Source: Taudactylus pleione | Taxonomy: Eukaryota; Chordata; Amphibia; Anura; Myobatrachidae | Assembly (NCBI GenBank): GCA_031769625.1 | Contig: JAUIMM010000016.1 | Coordinates: forward strand, 14,733,001 to 14,797,000 | Length of the DNA stretch: 64,000 bases | Direction of reading: 5' to 3' | Shown: piece by piece, positions 45,002 through 56,345 of the stretch | Numbering within the stretch: the first letter of the stretch is position 1 | Layout: each line of letters begins with the position of its first letter | Program-made: the position numbers and the translations under genes | The notes under the pieces: generated by a model | Database searches by the model: none | What the model was told of the DNA's origin: nothing | The model's input: the letters and a program-made list of their open reading frames with translations, nothing else

Positions 45002-46640
45002 CAGTCAGGTCCATAAATATTGGGACATTGACAGAATTTTCAGATTTTGGCCTCTATTCACCACCACAATGGCTTTGAAATGAAACAAACAAGATGTGCT
45101 TTAACTACAGACTTTCAGATTTAATTTGAGGGTAATTACATCCAAATCGGGTGAACGGTGTAGGAATTACAACAGTTTCAATATGTGCCTCCCACTTTTT
45201 AAGGGGCCAAAAGTAATGGGACTATCAACTCAAAAGCTATTTCATGGACAGGTGTGGGCTATTCTCTCGTTATTTCATTATCAATTAAGCAGGTAAAAGG
45301 TCTGGAGTTGACTCTAGGTGTGACATTTGCATTTGGAATCAGTTGCTGTCAACTCTCAATATGAGATCCAAAGAGCTGTCACTATTAGCGAAGCAAGCCA
45401 TCATTAGGCTGAAAAATCAAAACAAACCCATCAGAGAGATAGCAAAAACATTAGGTGTGGCCAAATCAACTGTTTGGAACATTCTTAAAAAGAAAGAACG
45501 CACCGGAGAGCTCAGCAACACCAAAAGACCCGGAAGACCACGGAAAACAACTGTGGTGGATGACAAAAGAATTATTTCCCTGGTGAAGAAAAACCCCTTC
45601 AGAACAGTTGGCCAAATCAAGAACATTCTCCAGGAGGTAGATGTATATGTGTCAAAGTCAACAATCAAGAGAAGACTTCACAAGAGTGAATATAGAGGGT
45701 TCACCACAAGATGCAAAGCATTGGTGAGCCACAAAAACAGGAAGACCAGATTACAGTTTGCCAAACAACATCTAAAAAAGCCATTACAGTTCTGGAACAA
45801 CATCCTATGGACAGATGAGACAAAGATCAACTTGTACCAGAGTGATGGGAAGAGAAGAGAAGGAAAGGAACTGCTCATAATCCAAAACATACCACCTCAT
45901 CAGTGAAGCATGGTGGTGGTAGTGTCATAGCGTGGGCATGTATGGCTGCCAATGGAACTGGTTCCCTTGTATTTATTGATGATGTGACTGCTGACAAAAG
46001 CAGCAGAATGAATTATGAAGTGTTTCAGGCAATATTATATGCTCATATTCAGACAAATGCTTCAGAACTCATTGGACAGTGCTTCACAGTGCAGATGGAC
46101 AATGACCCGAAGCATACTGCAAAAGCAACCAAAGAGTTTTTTAAGGCTAAAAAGTGGAATGTTATGCAATGGCCAAGTCAATCCCCTGACCTGAATCCGA
46201 TTGAGCATGCATTTCACTTGATGAAGACAAAACTGAAGGGAAAATGCCCCAAGAACAAGCAGGAACTGAAGACATTTGCAGTAGAGGCCTGGCAGAGCAT
46301 CACCAGGGATGAAACCCAGCGTCTGGTGATGTCTATGCGTTCCAGACTTCAGGCTGTAATTGCCTGCAAAGGATTTGCAACAAAGTATTAAAAAGTGAAA
46401 GTTAGATTTAGGATTGTTTAGTTTGTCCCATTACTTTTGGCCCCTTAAAAAGGGGGAGGCACATATAGAAACCGTTGTAATTCCTACACCGTTCACCTGA
46501 TTTGGATGTAATTACCCTCAAATTAAATCTGAAAGTCTGCAGTTAAATCACATTTTGTTTGCTTCATTTCAAAGCCATTGTGGTGGTGAATAGAGGACAT
46601 GAAAATTCTGTCAATGTCCCAATATTTATGGACCTGACTG
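45002..46640 (+). mobile_element. Tc1-like element with about 220-bp inverted repeats
   Basis: Ends CAGTCAGGTCCATAAATATT on both sides, inverted and flanked by TA, the Tc1/mariner target. Inverted repeats run from the tips to the AAAAGTAATGGGAC block (about 45223 on the left, about 46425 on the right) with scattered mismatches, so about 215-220 bp long. One transposase gene inside. Size (1,639 bp) is typical of Tc1-like elements. Confidence 0.95.
45361..46391 (+). pseudogene. Tc1-like DD34E transposase, frameshifted
   Basis: ATG at 45361. The N-terminal paired-like HTH domain (IREIAKTLGVAKSTVWNIL) is followed by a GRPRKT AT-hook-like GRPR motif and a second HTH (STIKRRLHKSEYRG). The catalytic domain shows LWTDETKINLY (first D), QMDNDPKHTA (second D) and SPDLNPIEHAFH (E). 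After KRRE the frame is lost: the continuation (KGTAHNPKHTTSSVKHGGGS) is in another frame from about 45860. Family relatives have about eight more bases here, so a small deletion near 45855 is likely. Otherwise both parts are open to the TAA at 46389-46391. Known role: cut-and-paste at TA dinucleotides. Confidence 0.93.
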
Positions 46641-47049
46641 TATATATATATATATATATATACAGTATATATAATTATAATTGGTGTTGGGATTATCTTC
46701 TAGGGGGGTTCAGTCAAAATTTTACCTAGGGCACCAAATCGGTTAGGGTCGGCTCTGAGAATGACACATGCGACGTGGGGGTGCTTTGCACATCACTCTG
46801 TGAAAAGAGGCCCTTCTATAGGGAGCGGAGCTTGGCTTGGTGCATATGAGAAATGACGTCAAACCCTCAAAAATGCAATTTTCAGGGGGTTGACCGCATT
46901 TCTGACATTGCTGCATCCCGTCCATTGTCTGGCTTAAGTCTATATGTTTGCTCTGTTTTTTTGAAACCTGTGTATGTGAGAGGAGCCTTATGCTGGAAGG
47001 CATATTTGGGTGTGTGAGTTCCTGTGGCCAAAGTGAAATCAAAGACCAG
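46641..47049. other. TA tract then unrecognised repeat-like DNA
   Basis: TA repeats to about 46676, then text resembling the ends of repeats at 56427 and 57477 (GGCACCAAAT, GGCTCTGAGAA). No gene is supported; the 46743-47300 minus frame crosses into the MITE and lacks any domain. Confidence 0.4.
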
Positions 47050-47455
47050 GGGGGAGATGTACTAAGCATCGCTTCCGCGATGCGGTACATCCCCTCTGAC
47101 TTTGCGTACATACCGCGGTTCATCATCGCGGTATGTACTAAGGAATTCGCAAAGGACAGCTCTCCCGATAAGAGCTGTCCTTTGCGATGCCGCCGGGCAG
47201 AGGGACATCCGGGTTGAACGCAGGCCACAGGCCGCAGGGGCTCATAGGAAGGATCCAATTGGATCCCTCCAAGCCAGGAGCGTCGCGTTAAGAAGCCCAT
47301 AGGCTTCTATTCGGTAAGGTGGCGTTGCCTAGCGACCCGAAGCAGCAGAATGCAATGCATTTTGCTGCTTAGTACATACGGGGAATGCGGTAAAACTCCC
47401 GAAAACTGCATTTTCGGGGGCTTTACCGCATTTTCCCCTTTAGTACATCTCCCCC
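47050..47455. mobile_element. MITE with GGGGGAGATGTACTAA termini, TSD CAG
   Basis: 406 bp. Both ends read GGGGGAGATGTACTAA. CAG lies on both sides (47047-47049 and 47456-47458). GC-rich interior with inverted blocks (GCATTTTGCTGC, CCGAAAACTGCATTTTCGGG hairpin). Related in terminal words to 10191, 21034 and 57276. Confidence 0.8.
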
Positions 47456-48126
47456 CAGGTGGTTTGTTTTTTGCAGTGTGGTGGGTAAAACAGGTCCACA
47501 AACTGGTTTCACACTGGGAGCTTCAAAGCCCATGTAACTGCTGGAGAAGGGGGGAGCAATGCATCCTCAATATGGCCCTTCAGTCAAAGCTGTTTTGTTA
47601 TGTATTTAACAATTGGTGAGCAAAGAGAGTATATGCTAATCAATGCATACGCACGGCATCCGCAGCACAAGGATGCAGACGCCCAGCAATACATAGTGCC
47701 TTCCATCTCCCTTTACTCAATGCTCAATCAGTATTCAGGATAGCACAAACATTGGTAACATCGAGAACCATCAGACCCAGATGCACAATAGAGGATGACC
47801 TGACCTTGCACTGGATTTTGGCTACTTATTGGCTGCGTATGCCGCCACACTGCATTAATTATGCACTCCCCTATAACGGCATCCCAATGCACAGGCATGC
47901 CTGCAATCGCTCAAACCCCCCCCCCCCCGTCACCACCCACAAACGGCACTTGCTGTCAATCAATATTGGAAGGGTCTGCGTTCACACTGCGTGTAGTCTG
48001 CATACCATTACCCGATCGCACTGGCTAGTTTGCGCACACGCGGTGCTATGCATTCGCATGCGCAGTGCGAAAACATGGGCCGAGTGCGTGCGTTCTCTCA
48101 CTTGCGTTCTTTGCTGAATCAGGCCC
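47456..48126. mobile_element. One-ended Harbinger-type MITE fragment plus flank
   Basis: The right end at 48126 in reverse reads GGGCCTGATTCAGCAAAGAA, the Harbinger MITE terminus. The interior from about 47630 is CpG-rich (GCGCACACGCGG, GCATGCGCAG) as in 58421-58939. No left terminus was found, so it is truncated or its border is diverged. 47456-47630 is unrecognised. Confidence 0.5.
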
Positions 48127-48910
48127 TAAGACAACTTTGTGGTTGCAAAGATTCCTAGCAAGACATGGGCTATGTATGACCACATGCAAAAATTATTTTG
48201 AGTAGTAGCATTCGTTATTTAAAGATTGGAGATTGTACATTTTAGGGTGCATTTCAAAGTTATTAGGTGACTACAGAACCTCCATCCCTTAGCACATGAC
48301 CTGCGTTTGATGGGTTATCTGAAGGTTGTAGTAAGCAAGTGTCACTCTATTCTTTTAGTGTGACAGATGCAACACCGAAAGCTTTTCATGCAGAAAAGAA
48401 CATTGTTATGTGCACAATACCTAAGGTACTAATAATTACATTATGAAACCCTTTATGTGATCTTTATGGTTATGTTCTTACATTATCACTTTTATGATTT
48501 GCAATTAAATTAAATTGAATATATAGTGTGGAAAAAGGTAGTATGTTGTAATATTATTGGCAAATGCGTATTAGAAATTTTAATTTCATGTAAAATATAT
48601 TTTTAAAAATCCTTCAGTGAAAAATATGTGACAAGAGGAGTGTATCTATGAAACCATGGGAATAGAAAAGGGTTTATGAAATAAATGTCAGTAAAAAGAA
48701 GATTAAACACAAACCGGTATCGAGAAAAGAAGTAAAATTTATGAAAGTCATTCGGTTATATATCAGTGAGGAATCCACAGGCACTCCAGTGATTCCATAA
48801 TTTAAGATGAAAATAGTAAAAAAACAGAATGAAAAAATACATAATGCTATCTGTTTCAAAAACTTTCAATTCACAAGTATTTTTGTAAATTGATATGACA
48901 TGTTTTTATT
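48127..48910. other. No gene recognised
   Basis: AT-rich sequence with no coding or repeat signature. Confidence 0.4.
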
Positions 48911-48917
48911 ATGCTAC

Positions 48918-50285
48918 TGTCGAAGCCGGATAATTGGCTGAGACAGGATCAGTTTAAAATCAGATTTGCGCGACGCCATCTTGCAAATGGCAACAAGACC
49001 CCATCTTAGAAATAGGTCACACAGCGCCATTTTGTCAAATCCACATAGTACAAAGAAACACAATGCTAAATTGCTAATTAATAGCAATTCAAGACTTTTA
49101 ACAATCTTCCCCAAACACATACCGACAGTCTTCAACATACATAAAAATGACTTTCCAACACATTAAAATCACCACAGACTTAAATATGAACAGCCAAAAT
49201 AGTAGCAAATTAGTGTTGTTTTTCCCTGCATTCACATTAACACATACATGTGATGTTAAACAGTGCACAATGCAAAATAGCTAATGATTAGCATGAGAAC
49301 ACTTTTATTAATCCTTCTCAAAATCATACTGCCAGTAGTCAAAACACCTAAGGATAACATTCCATCACACTGCAACACTTACACTGCACTCTCAGAAAAA
49401 CACATAGCCGCAAGGTTAACACAAATCTCATAGTGCAGAGAGTGTAATATAGTTAAACTGTGCTGTGCATCTGAAACGCATTAGAACACTTTATACAATC
49501 CCTACACAACCAATACTGACTTAGTCCCACACACTCAAAGATACCTTCTCAGCCTAGCGATGCTCGCTAAGTACCCCACAGACTCCCAGACACACAACGC
49601 TATTTAGCGTTGTTTTCCCTTGCATACATACACTTAAAGCAATAGTTTCGTAGTACAAAAGGGTTATTATTATGCGATTCATTCACAATGCCAGCATGCA
49701 AAGAAATGACTGTCTTCGGGAAATAAGGTTTAGTACATGGTAAGCAGACTGTGTCTGGTGTTGTACTGATCCACTGTGTCTCCACAGATTTCCGGTACAA
49801 TTGGTGAGAAGATCGGAACAGACGTCTGCAAACTATGGACTATAGAGAGTTAAAACATTAAAATATACTCTGTAATGTTAGCAGCTTAGATTTGCATGCA
49901 GTGGGAAAAAGGATACAAAGGGCAATAAATGATCCTGTAACCAAGACACCTTTAAGAAGAACCAATGGAATCATGCCAAACATACCTATTGTATTTCCAA
50001 TCCCTGAAAGAGTATATATGTGCGCCCTCTAACCCCAGTCTGGAGTCTTCTTGCTGATGCTGTTGACGGAGGTTTCTTGCTGATGCCGGTATCTGGTCCC
50101 AGAGCGCGTCCGTATGTAACAACTGTACTTTGGGTGTGTATGATTTATTTGCGCTAGTTGTCTTTAGATCACAGCGAGTAACCATCTGTTTTATATGTTG
50201 AATAATAACTTTTTGTGCTTTGGAAACACATTCAAAGTCTGAAGACATTTATTTACTGTGCGAATCATTAGGCTAAATTGCAACA
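48918..50285 (+). other. Possible solo LTR (TG...CA, TATA box)
   Basis: Begins TGTCGAAGCCGGATAATTGG, has long A/C-rich text, a TATATAT box at 50013-50019 followed by a GC-rich start region (GTGCGCCC), then GT/T-rich text with AATAATAA near 50201, and ends near GCAACA. The order upstream region, TATA, short transcribed part and polyA-like region fits an LTR. No TSD and no second LTR were found in the window, so the class is unproven. Confidence 0.35.
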
Positions 50286-50289
50286 ATTC

Positions 50290-50348
50290 TAGAAGGTATA
50301 GGTAGGATTTAGAAGGTATAGGAAGGATTTAGAAGGTATAGGCAGGAT
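50290..50348. repeat. 21-bp tandem triplet
   Basis: AGAAGGTATAGG(T/A/C)AGGATTT repeated three times with single-base differences. Confidence 0.9.
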
Positions 50349-50419
50349 CATACTGAGGTTTTAATTAGGTATCGATAATACTCATGTTTATTTTGTGAGA
50401 TAGAAGTGCAAAAGATTTA

Positions 50420-51283
50420 GGGTTCTATTTATTATCATTATTTTTACTAAAATAAAGTGAAAAAGGGTGTTTCACACCCTTTACACATTATTTTAGTATC
50501 ACCTAAAGTTACTAAAGGGCAATTGGAGTAGAATTGGTAAAATTCTACTCCAAGCCCTAATTATCACATATTTTTAGTTAACAGATCACATTTCCCATAA
50601 TTGTAATGGGAAATGCAATCTATCTGGTAGTTACTAAAAATAAATTGTGAAAAAATACCTGGGGAAGCCCTGTGATAATAATGCCACCTGGAGGTGGAGT
50701 TATCCAGGATCTCCCCTGGTTACCGGACTCCTGCGCTGCTCTAACAGGCAGAGTAGAGCCCGGAGCCGGCCCCAGTGATCAGCTGTGTGGTCTAAACAGA
50801 ACACCTGCTGATCACTGCTAACAAAAAAAAAAATAGTAAAAAAAATAAAATAACTTACCAGGAACAGGAGATCAGGGCTCCGGTGATGTCCTCACTCCAG
50901 TCAGCTGGTCTCCCATTCTGCACTGCACAGTGCAGGATGGGAGATCAGCTGACCAGAGCCAAGGAGGACATCACCGGAGCCCTGATCACTGGAGGTAAGT
51001 GCAATTAAGGGAGGGGAGGTTGCGGGGGGTCGCAATCATGGGGGCGGGGCTCAGCGGTAGCCAGTTGGGGCATGCGTGGGCACTTGTCACAGTAGTTTTT
51101 GCAGAAATACCATGATAAGTGTGCTGAGGAGATTCGCAGGGACAGAGCTTGATCACATGCTCTGTGCCTGCAAGGGATTTTTAGTAAATCCCTGTGATAT
51201 TGCCTGAATTCGCAATACAAATTCAGTCGGTAATATCACACTACAATCTGCATTCTAAATGCGGATTGTAGTAAATAGGGCCC
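50420..51283. mobile_element. MITE with GGG-CTATTTA termini, TSD TTA
   Basis: 864 bp. Left GGGTTCTATTTATTATC; right in reverse GGGCCCTATTTACTACAATC. TTA on both sides (50417-50419, 51284-51286). Internal inverted blocks around 50880-50970 (GCTGGTCTCCCATTCTGCAC and its complement) make a hairpin. Same terminal words as the MITE at 60494 and the single end at 62172. Non-coding. Confidence 0.8.
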
Positions 51284-51286
51284 TTA

Positions 51287-52445
51287 AAGTGGTCCCAAAT
51301 TCTTTGAGCCAAATGTAATAGGGTGCAAGTTTTTTGTGCGAGTCAAACTCACACATTCTCGCACATTTAGAATGTGAGAGTTTGTCCCGCATCTCGCAAA
51401 TGTAATAGGATGTGAGTAATTGGGTCGCATTTGTGTGAATGTGAGTTAAAACTGCAGGTAAACTCGCACCTTGTAATGCTACTTTTATCAGTGAGATCTG
51501 TGCATGCTTCTGTGTTAAAAAACCTATAAAAGTGTAAAAAATACATTTTTTAAATGACGTGTTGTCCACCCTAAAAGCACAACTAGCACCAAGCTTATTT
51601 GAGCCAGTCCTGGTTTTGAAAATACAGGGGAATAAAGATGTAGGGTTTCCCCATATTTTCATCAACTAGCAGCAGGCTTAGTGAGTAAGTTCTGGTGGTG
51701 GATATACAGGGGAAAAAATGAGTAGGGGTCCCCTGTATTATCCACAACCAACATCAGACTCTTTCTAGCAGAGGTGTAATGCCACAGCCATGGGACACGA
51801 TTCACGGGGTCCCCCGGCCAAAGCATTATCACCTCACGCTTGTCAGCCCAGGCAGGGGATCCATGTGGAGGTGGGGATCCCCCAATAAATGGGTTCCTCT
51901 TCTCCAGGGTACCCCAGGCCTTGGCTGATAGCCCGGGGCTATCCACAGCATCCCTGGGCTGTGGGTGCCAGGTTGATTGTATCAAAAAATTTAATAAATA
52001 ATATTGTCTATCTTTTACAAGAGAACTAGAGGTCCAAGCAAGCCTCCCTCGCATGCTGGTACTTGGAGAACCATAAGTACCAGCATGCTGGGTATTAAGG
52101 GCCCGCTGGTACCTCTAGTTCCCTTGTAAAATAAATATTAAAGAAACAATAGGACAAGGTTTTATTGTTTTATTGTTTACTCACTCATTCACTCACTCAC
52201 TTACACTCACCTGCACTCACACTACATACTTACCTAGTCCCTAGCACCAGTCTGTCCCCTTCTCCAGTAGAAACTTAGATCGGGACCTGTAAAAAAAAAA
52301 TCTATACTCATTGTGTCGTGTCCTCTTCTGTCCATGCAGGCAACCACCATCAGAAGATAAGAAACCGAAAAATCGCGACCCCAATGACAGAAATACTGTG
52401 GCTGAGCGAATGATGGCTCAGCCGCGGCATTTCCCATAGAGAGTC
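51287..52445. repeat. Single-copy multi-hairpin module
   Basis: Non-coding module. From about 51560 it contains successive short palindromes: an ATACAGGGG ... CCCCTGTAT type hairpin (51690-51745 clearest), a GATCCC/GGGGATC-rich part, GATAGCCCGGGGCTATC and GGTACTTGGAGAACCATAAG. The same order appears in both arms of the palindrome at 53465-56096, so this is a single, more diverged copy of the module dimerised there. The outer limits are approximate. Confidence 0.7.
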
Positions 52446-53061
52446 CGAAGATGCAGCATTGAATCTACATCATGACCAATTATAACATTGGGTTATAATT
52501 TATTTACATTGTATATGTCATTGATTCAAATATGCACATAATCAGAGGTCCTTATTTTGTATAATCTAATATTACATTGGTAATCCATTCTGGACCTAGG
52601 TCTTTTGACTGAGCGCAGTGTATACCTCATTGTATTTATGTTTATAGAGTCAGCTATCATACACAGCAGCTCGCCAATTGTTAAGTAAGTGCGCAGATAC
52701 TTTCTATTATTCTTTACTCAGAATGACCGCCTCATCTTCATTACAGAGGCCAGTAAATCTGTGTGGGAAGATGCAGTCACTGTTCTCAGCACTCCCACAA
52801 AATGGAGGTAGCATGCCTCTGTTTTGGAAAAGGGTCCCTGGCTCCACCAAAAAAACGCCTGCAGCCTGTCAATCAGGGCACTGCGAGCGACATCGCAGGA
52901 CGAGATCTGTACATGCGACGTGCAGCTTCTCAAACCATCAAAGAAATACGTGAACATTGGAGTTCTGTACATCTCTAAATTAGGCCCATAGTGCAATAGA
53001 AACTTTAAAAAGAACTAAAATGCATCAATAAAACATGAGATATCAGTCGGCATAGAGTCTT
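52446..53061. other. No gene recognised
   Basis: Short frames at 52678-52996 have no family signature. No termini were seen. Confidence 0.4.
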
Positions 53062-53069
53062 ATTAGAAT

Positions 53070-56000
53070 TAGGGGTGTGCACCGGACACTTTTCGTGTTT
53101 TGTGTTTTGGTTTTGGATCTGGATCTTTCTTCGTGTTTTGGATCTGGATTGGTTTTGCCAAAACCACCCTTCCGTGTTTTGGGTTCTGGGTTTTGTGTTT
53201 TGGATCTGGATTTTTTCTTAAAAAATAAAAAAAAAACGCTAAAATCACATAAATGGGCCTTTTTTTGTTCCTACGCTATTAATAACCCCAATAACATTAA
53301 TTTCCACTCATTTCCACTCTATTCTGAACACCTCACACCTCACAATATTGTTTTTAGGCCAAAAGGTTGTACCGAGGAAGCTGGATGACTATGCTAAGCG
53401 ACACAAGGGGGCGGCACAAACACGTGGCCCATCTAGGAGTGGCACTGCAGTGGCAGACAGGAAGCCAATCAGCGTTATGGTGCCCATTTGCATGTAGCAC
53501 GAACCCGGGAGATCCGTGCTACATGCATCTGTGTGATTGGCACAGAGCAATGACAGGTCCGTGAGACCCGTCTGTGCTGCTGTGGTAAAAAAAAAAAAAA
53601 AAACCTGTGTAAAAAAAGAAAAAAATGGCGTGCACCCCCCCAAAAAAGAGCAACCAGCCCCGGGCATTAGTAACCCAGTGCTGGGTGTGCTTAAATACAG
53701 GGGACAAACGACGTAGGGGTCCCCTGTACTTAAGCACAACCAGCACCGGGCTAGTCAGAACCAGCGCTGGTTGCCAAAATACGGGGGACAAACGACGTAG
53801 GGGTCCCCTGTATTCTGCGCAACCAGCTCTGGGCTCTGATCCGGTCCTGGTTCTGGAAATATAGGGGACAAAAAATGAGTAGGGTTCCCCTGTATGTTCC
53901 AGAACCAGCACTGGACTTTTTCTAGCGGGGGGCTGATGCCACAGCCAGGGGAGCCCTTTCACCGGGCCCCCCAGCCGCAGCATCAACCCTGACCGCTAGT
54001 CAGCCCAGGCCGGGGATCCCTGGAGAGCTGGGGACCCCCCCAATAAAGGGGTCACCCTCTCCAGGGCACCCCAGGCCCAGGCTGATAGCCCGGGGCTATC
54101 CCCGCCACCCCTGGTGGCGGTGGGTGGCGGGTTGATTGTGTGGTGTGGTGTAAATAAAGAATATCAAACATTGTCTTTACAAGTAGAACTGCAAGTCCCA
54201 GCTAGCCTGCCCCGCATGCTGGTACTTGGAGAACCACAAGTACCAGCATGCAGGGCATTAAGGGCCCACTAGTACCTGTAGTTCACCTGTAAAAAAAATG
54301 TTTAAAAAAACACAGGACACACACACCGTGACAGTATAAGTTTATTAAACATACATACACACACACACATGTACACATACTCACCTATGTAACCTGTAGC
54401 ATCGGTCCACTTGTCCGGTAAAGTATCCCTAGGGGACCTGTGAAAAAAAACATACTCACCATCTCCTATGCGAGGTTCTGTCCTCTTCGTTCCAAAGTAG
54501 GCATCCCCGGACTTGGCAAAAAAAAAAAACGAAAACGCGATCCACGAACTTAGTACCGTTCTATAGAACGGTACTTCCCGAATGAGAGCTTAGCGGCGGG
54601 GTATCACCATGGAAACCCCGCTGCTAAGCGTTCATTGGCTGAGAGAGGTCATCTCCCGTCTCTCAGCCAATGAACGGCTCCCTCCATTGTAGTCAATGGT
54701 GGGAACCGCAGGGTAAACTTTAATAACCTTGCGGCTCCCAGCATTGACTACAATGGAGGGAGCCGTTCATTGGCTGAGAGAGATGGGAGATGGCCTCTCT
54801 CAGCCAATGAACGCTTAGCAGCGGGGTTTCCATGGTGATACCCCGCCGCTAAGCTCTCATTCGGGAAGTACCGTTCTATAGAACGGTACTAAGTTCGTGG
54901 ATCGCGTTTTCGTTTTTTTTTTTTGCCAAGTCCGGGGATGCCTACTTTGGAACGAAGAGGACAGAACCTCGCATAGGAGATGGTGAGTATGTTTTTTTTC
55001 ACAGGTCCCCTAGGGATACTTTACCGGACAAGTGGACCGATGCTACAGGGTTACATAGGTGAGTATGTGTACATGTGTGTGTGTGTGTATGTATGTTTAA
55101 TAAACTTATACTGTCACGGTGTGTGTGTCCTGTGTTTTTTTTAAACATTTTTTTACAGGTGAACTACAGGTACTAGTGGGCCCTTAATGCCCTGCATGCT
55201 GGTACTTGTGGTTCTCCAAGTACCAGCATGCGGGGCAGGCTTGCTGGGACTTGCAGTTCTACTTGTAAAGACAATGTTTGATATTCTTTATTTACACCAC
55301 ACCACACAATCAACCCGCCACCCACCGCCACCAGGGGTGGCGGGGATAGCCCCGGGCTATCAGCATGGGCCTGGGGAGCCCTGGAGAGGGTGACCCCTTT
55401 ATTGGGGGGGTCCCCAGCTCTCCAGGGATCCCCGGCCTGGGCTGACTAGCGGTCAGGGCTGATGCTGCGGCTGGGGGGCCCGGTGAAAGGGCTCCCCTGG
55501 CTGTGGCATCAGCCCCCCGCTAGAAAAAGTCCAGTGCTGGTTCTGGAACATACAGGGGAACCCTACTCATTTTTTTCCCCTGTATTTCCAGAACCAGGAC
55601 CGGATCAGAGCCCAGAGCTGGTTGCGCAGAATACGGGGGACCCCTACGTCGTATGTCCCCCGTATTTTGGCAACCAGCTCTGGTTCTGACTAGCCCGGTG
55701 CTGGTTGTGTTTAAGTACAGGGGACCCATATGTCGTTTGTCCCCTGTATTTAAGCACACCCAGCACTGGGTCACTAATGCCCGGGGCTGGTTGCTCTTTT
55801 TTTGGGGGGGGGCACGCCATTTTTTTCTCTTTTTACACAGGTTTTTTTTTTTTTTTTTTACCACAGCAGCACAGACGGGTCTCACGGACCCGTTAGTGCT
55901 CTGTGTCAATGACACAGATGCAAGTAGCACGGATCTCCTGGTCCGTGCGTGCATCTGTGTCATTGAAATACACAGCAGCACAGACGGGTCTCACTGACCC

Positions 56001-56337
56001 ATCTGTGCTCTGTGTCACTGTCAATCACACAGATGCATGTAGCACGGATCTCACGAGTCCGTGCTACATGCAAATGAGCACCATAATGCTGATTGGTTGA
56101 GAGCCGTGACAGACGGCTCTGTCAGCCAATCAGCACTTTGCCCATTAAAGGCAAAGGCATTTTTTTTAAAATGGCCGCTCGAGGCAAAACCTCGAGATCC
56201 GACAGCAGATCTCGAGGTTTTGCCTCGGGAGAGGGATCCGGGGCAGACAGGGAGATCCGAGCTTGGGCTCGGATCGCCCCGGATCCCCGAAGTTCGGGTG
56301 GGTTCGGTTCTCAGGGAACCGAACCCGCTCATCCCTA
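53070..56337 (-). mobile_element. Non-autonomous hAT element 4 with palindromic cargo, TSD ATTAGAAT
   Basis: The 3' terminus at 53070 reads TAGGGGTGTGCACCGGAC; the 5' terminus at 56337 in reverse reads TAGGGATGAGCGGGTTCGG. Perfect 8-bp TSD ATTAGAAT lies at 53062-53069 and 56338-56345. The outer about 390 bp on the 3' side match the 3' UTR of elements 1 and 2, and the outer about 240 bp on the 5' side are hAT leader-like with CpG-rich inverted blocks (GAGGCAAAACCTCGAG). Everything between is a huge palindrome. No transposase sequence. 3,268 bp long. Confidence 0.93.
53465..56096. repeat. Giant palindrome of hairpin modules (about 1.25-kb arms)
   Basis: Left arm about 53465-54716, right arm about 54722-56096, symmetry centre near 54719 with only a few bases of loop. 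Arms match over their length with few changes; the right arm has one extra internal duplication near 55920-56000. Each arm holds three consecutive units of about 80 bp that are themselves hairpins (for example AAATACAGGGGACAAACGAC then GTCCCCTGTACTTAAGCA at 53690-53740), GATAGCCCGGGGCTATC, and AGTACCGTTCTATAGAACGGTACT. The structure is a hairpin of hairpins. The single copy at 51287-52445 is its monomer relative. Confidence 0.95.
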
Positions 56338-56345
56338 ATTAGAAT

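Noticed and set aside
45417..45890. Minus-strand frames in the Tc1-like gene
   Set aside because: Antisense shadows of the DD34E transposase.
46743..47300. 185-aa minus-strand frame
   Set aside because: Most of it crosses the MITE at 47050-47455; no domain.
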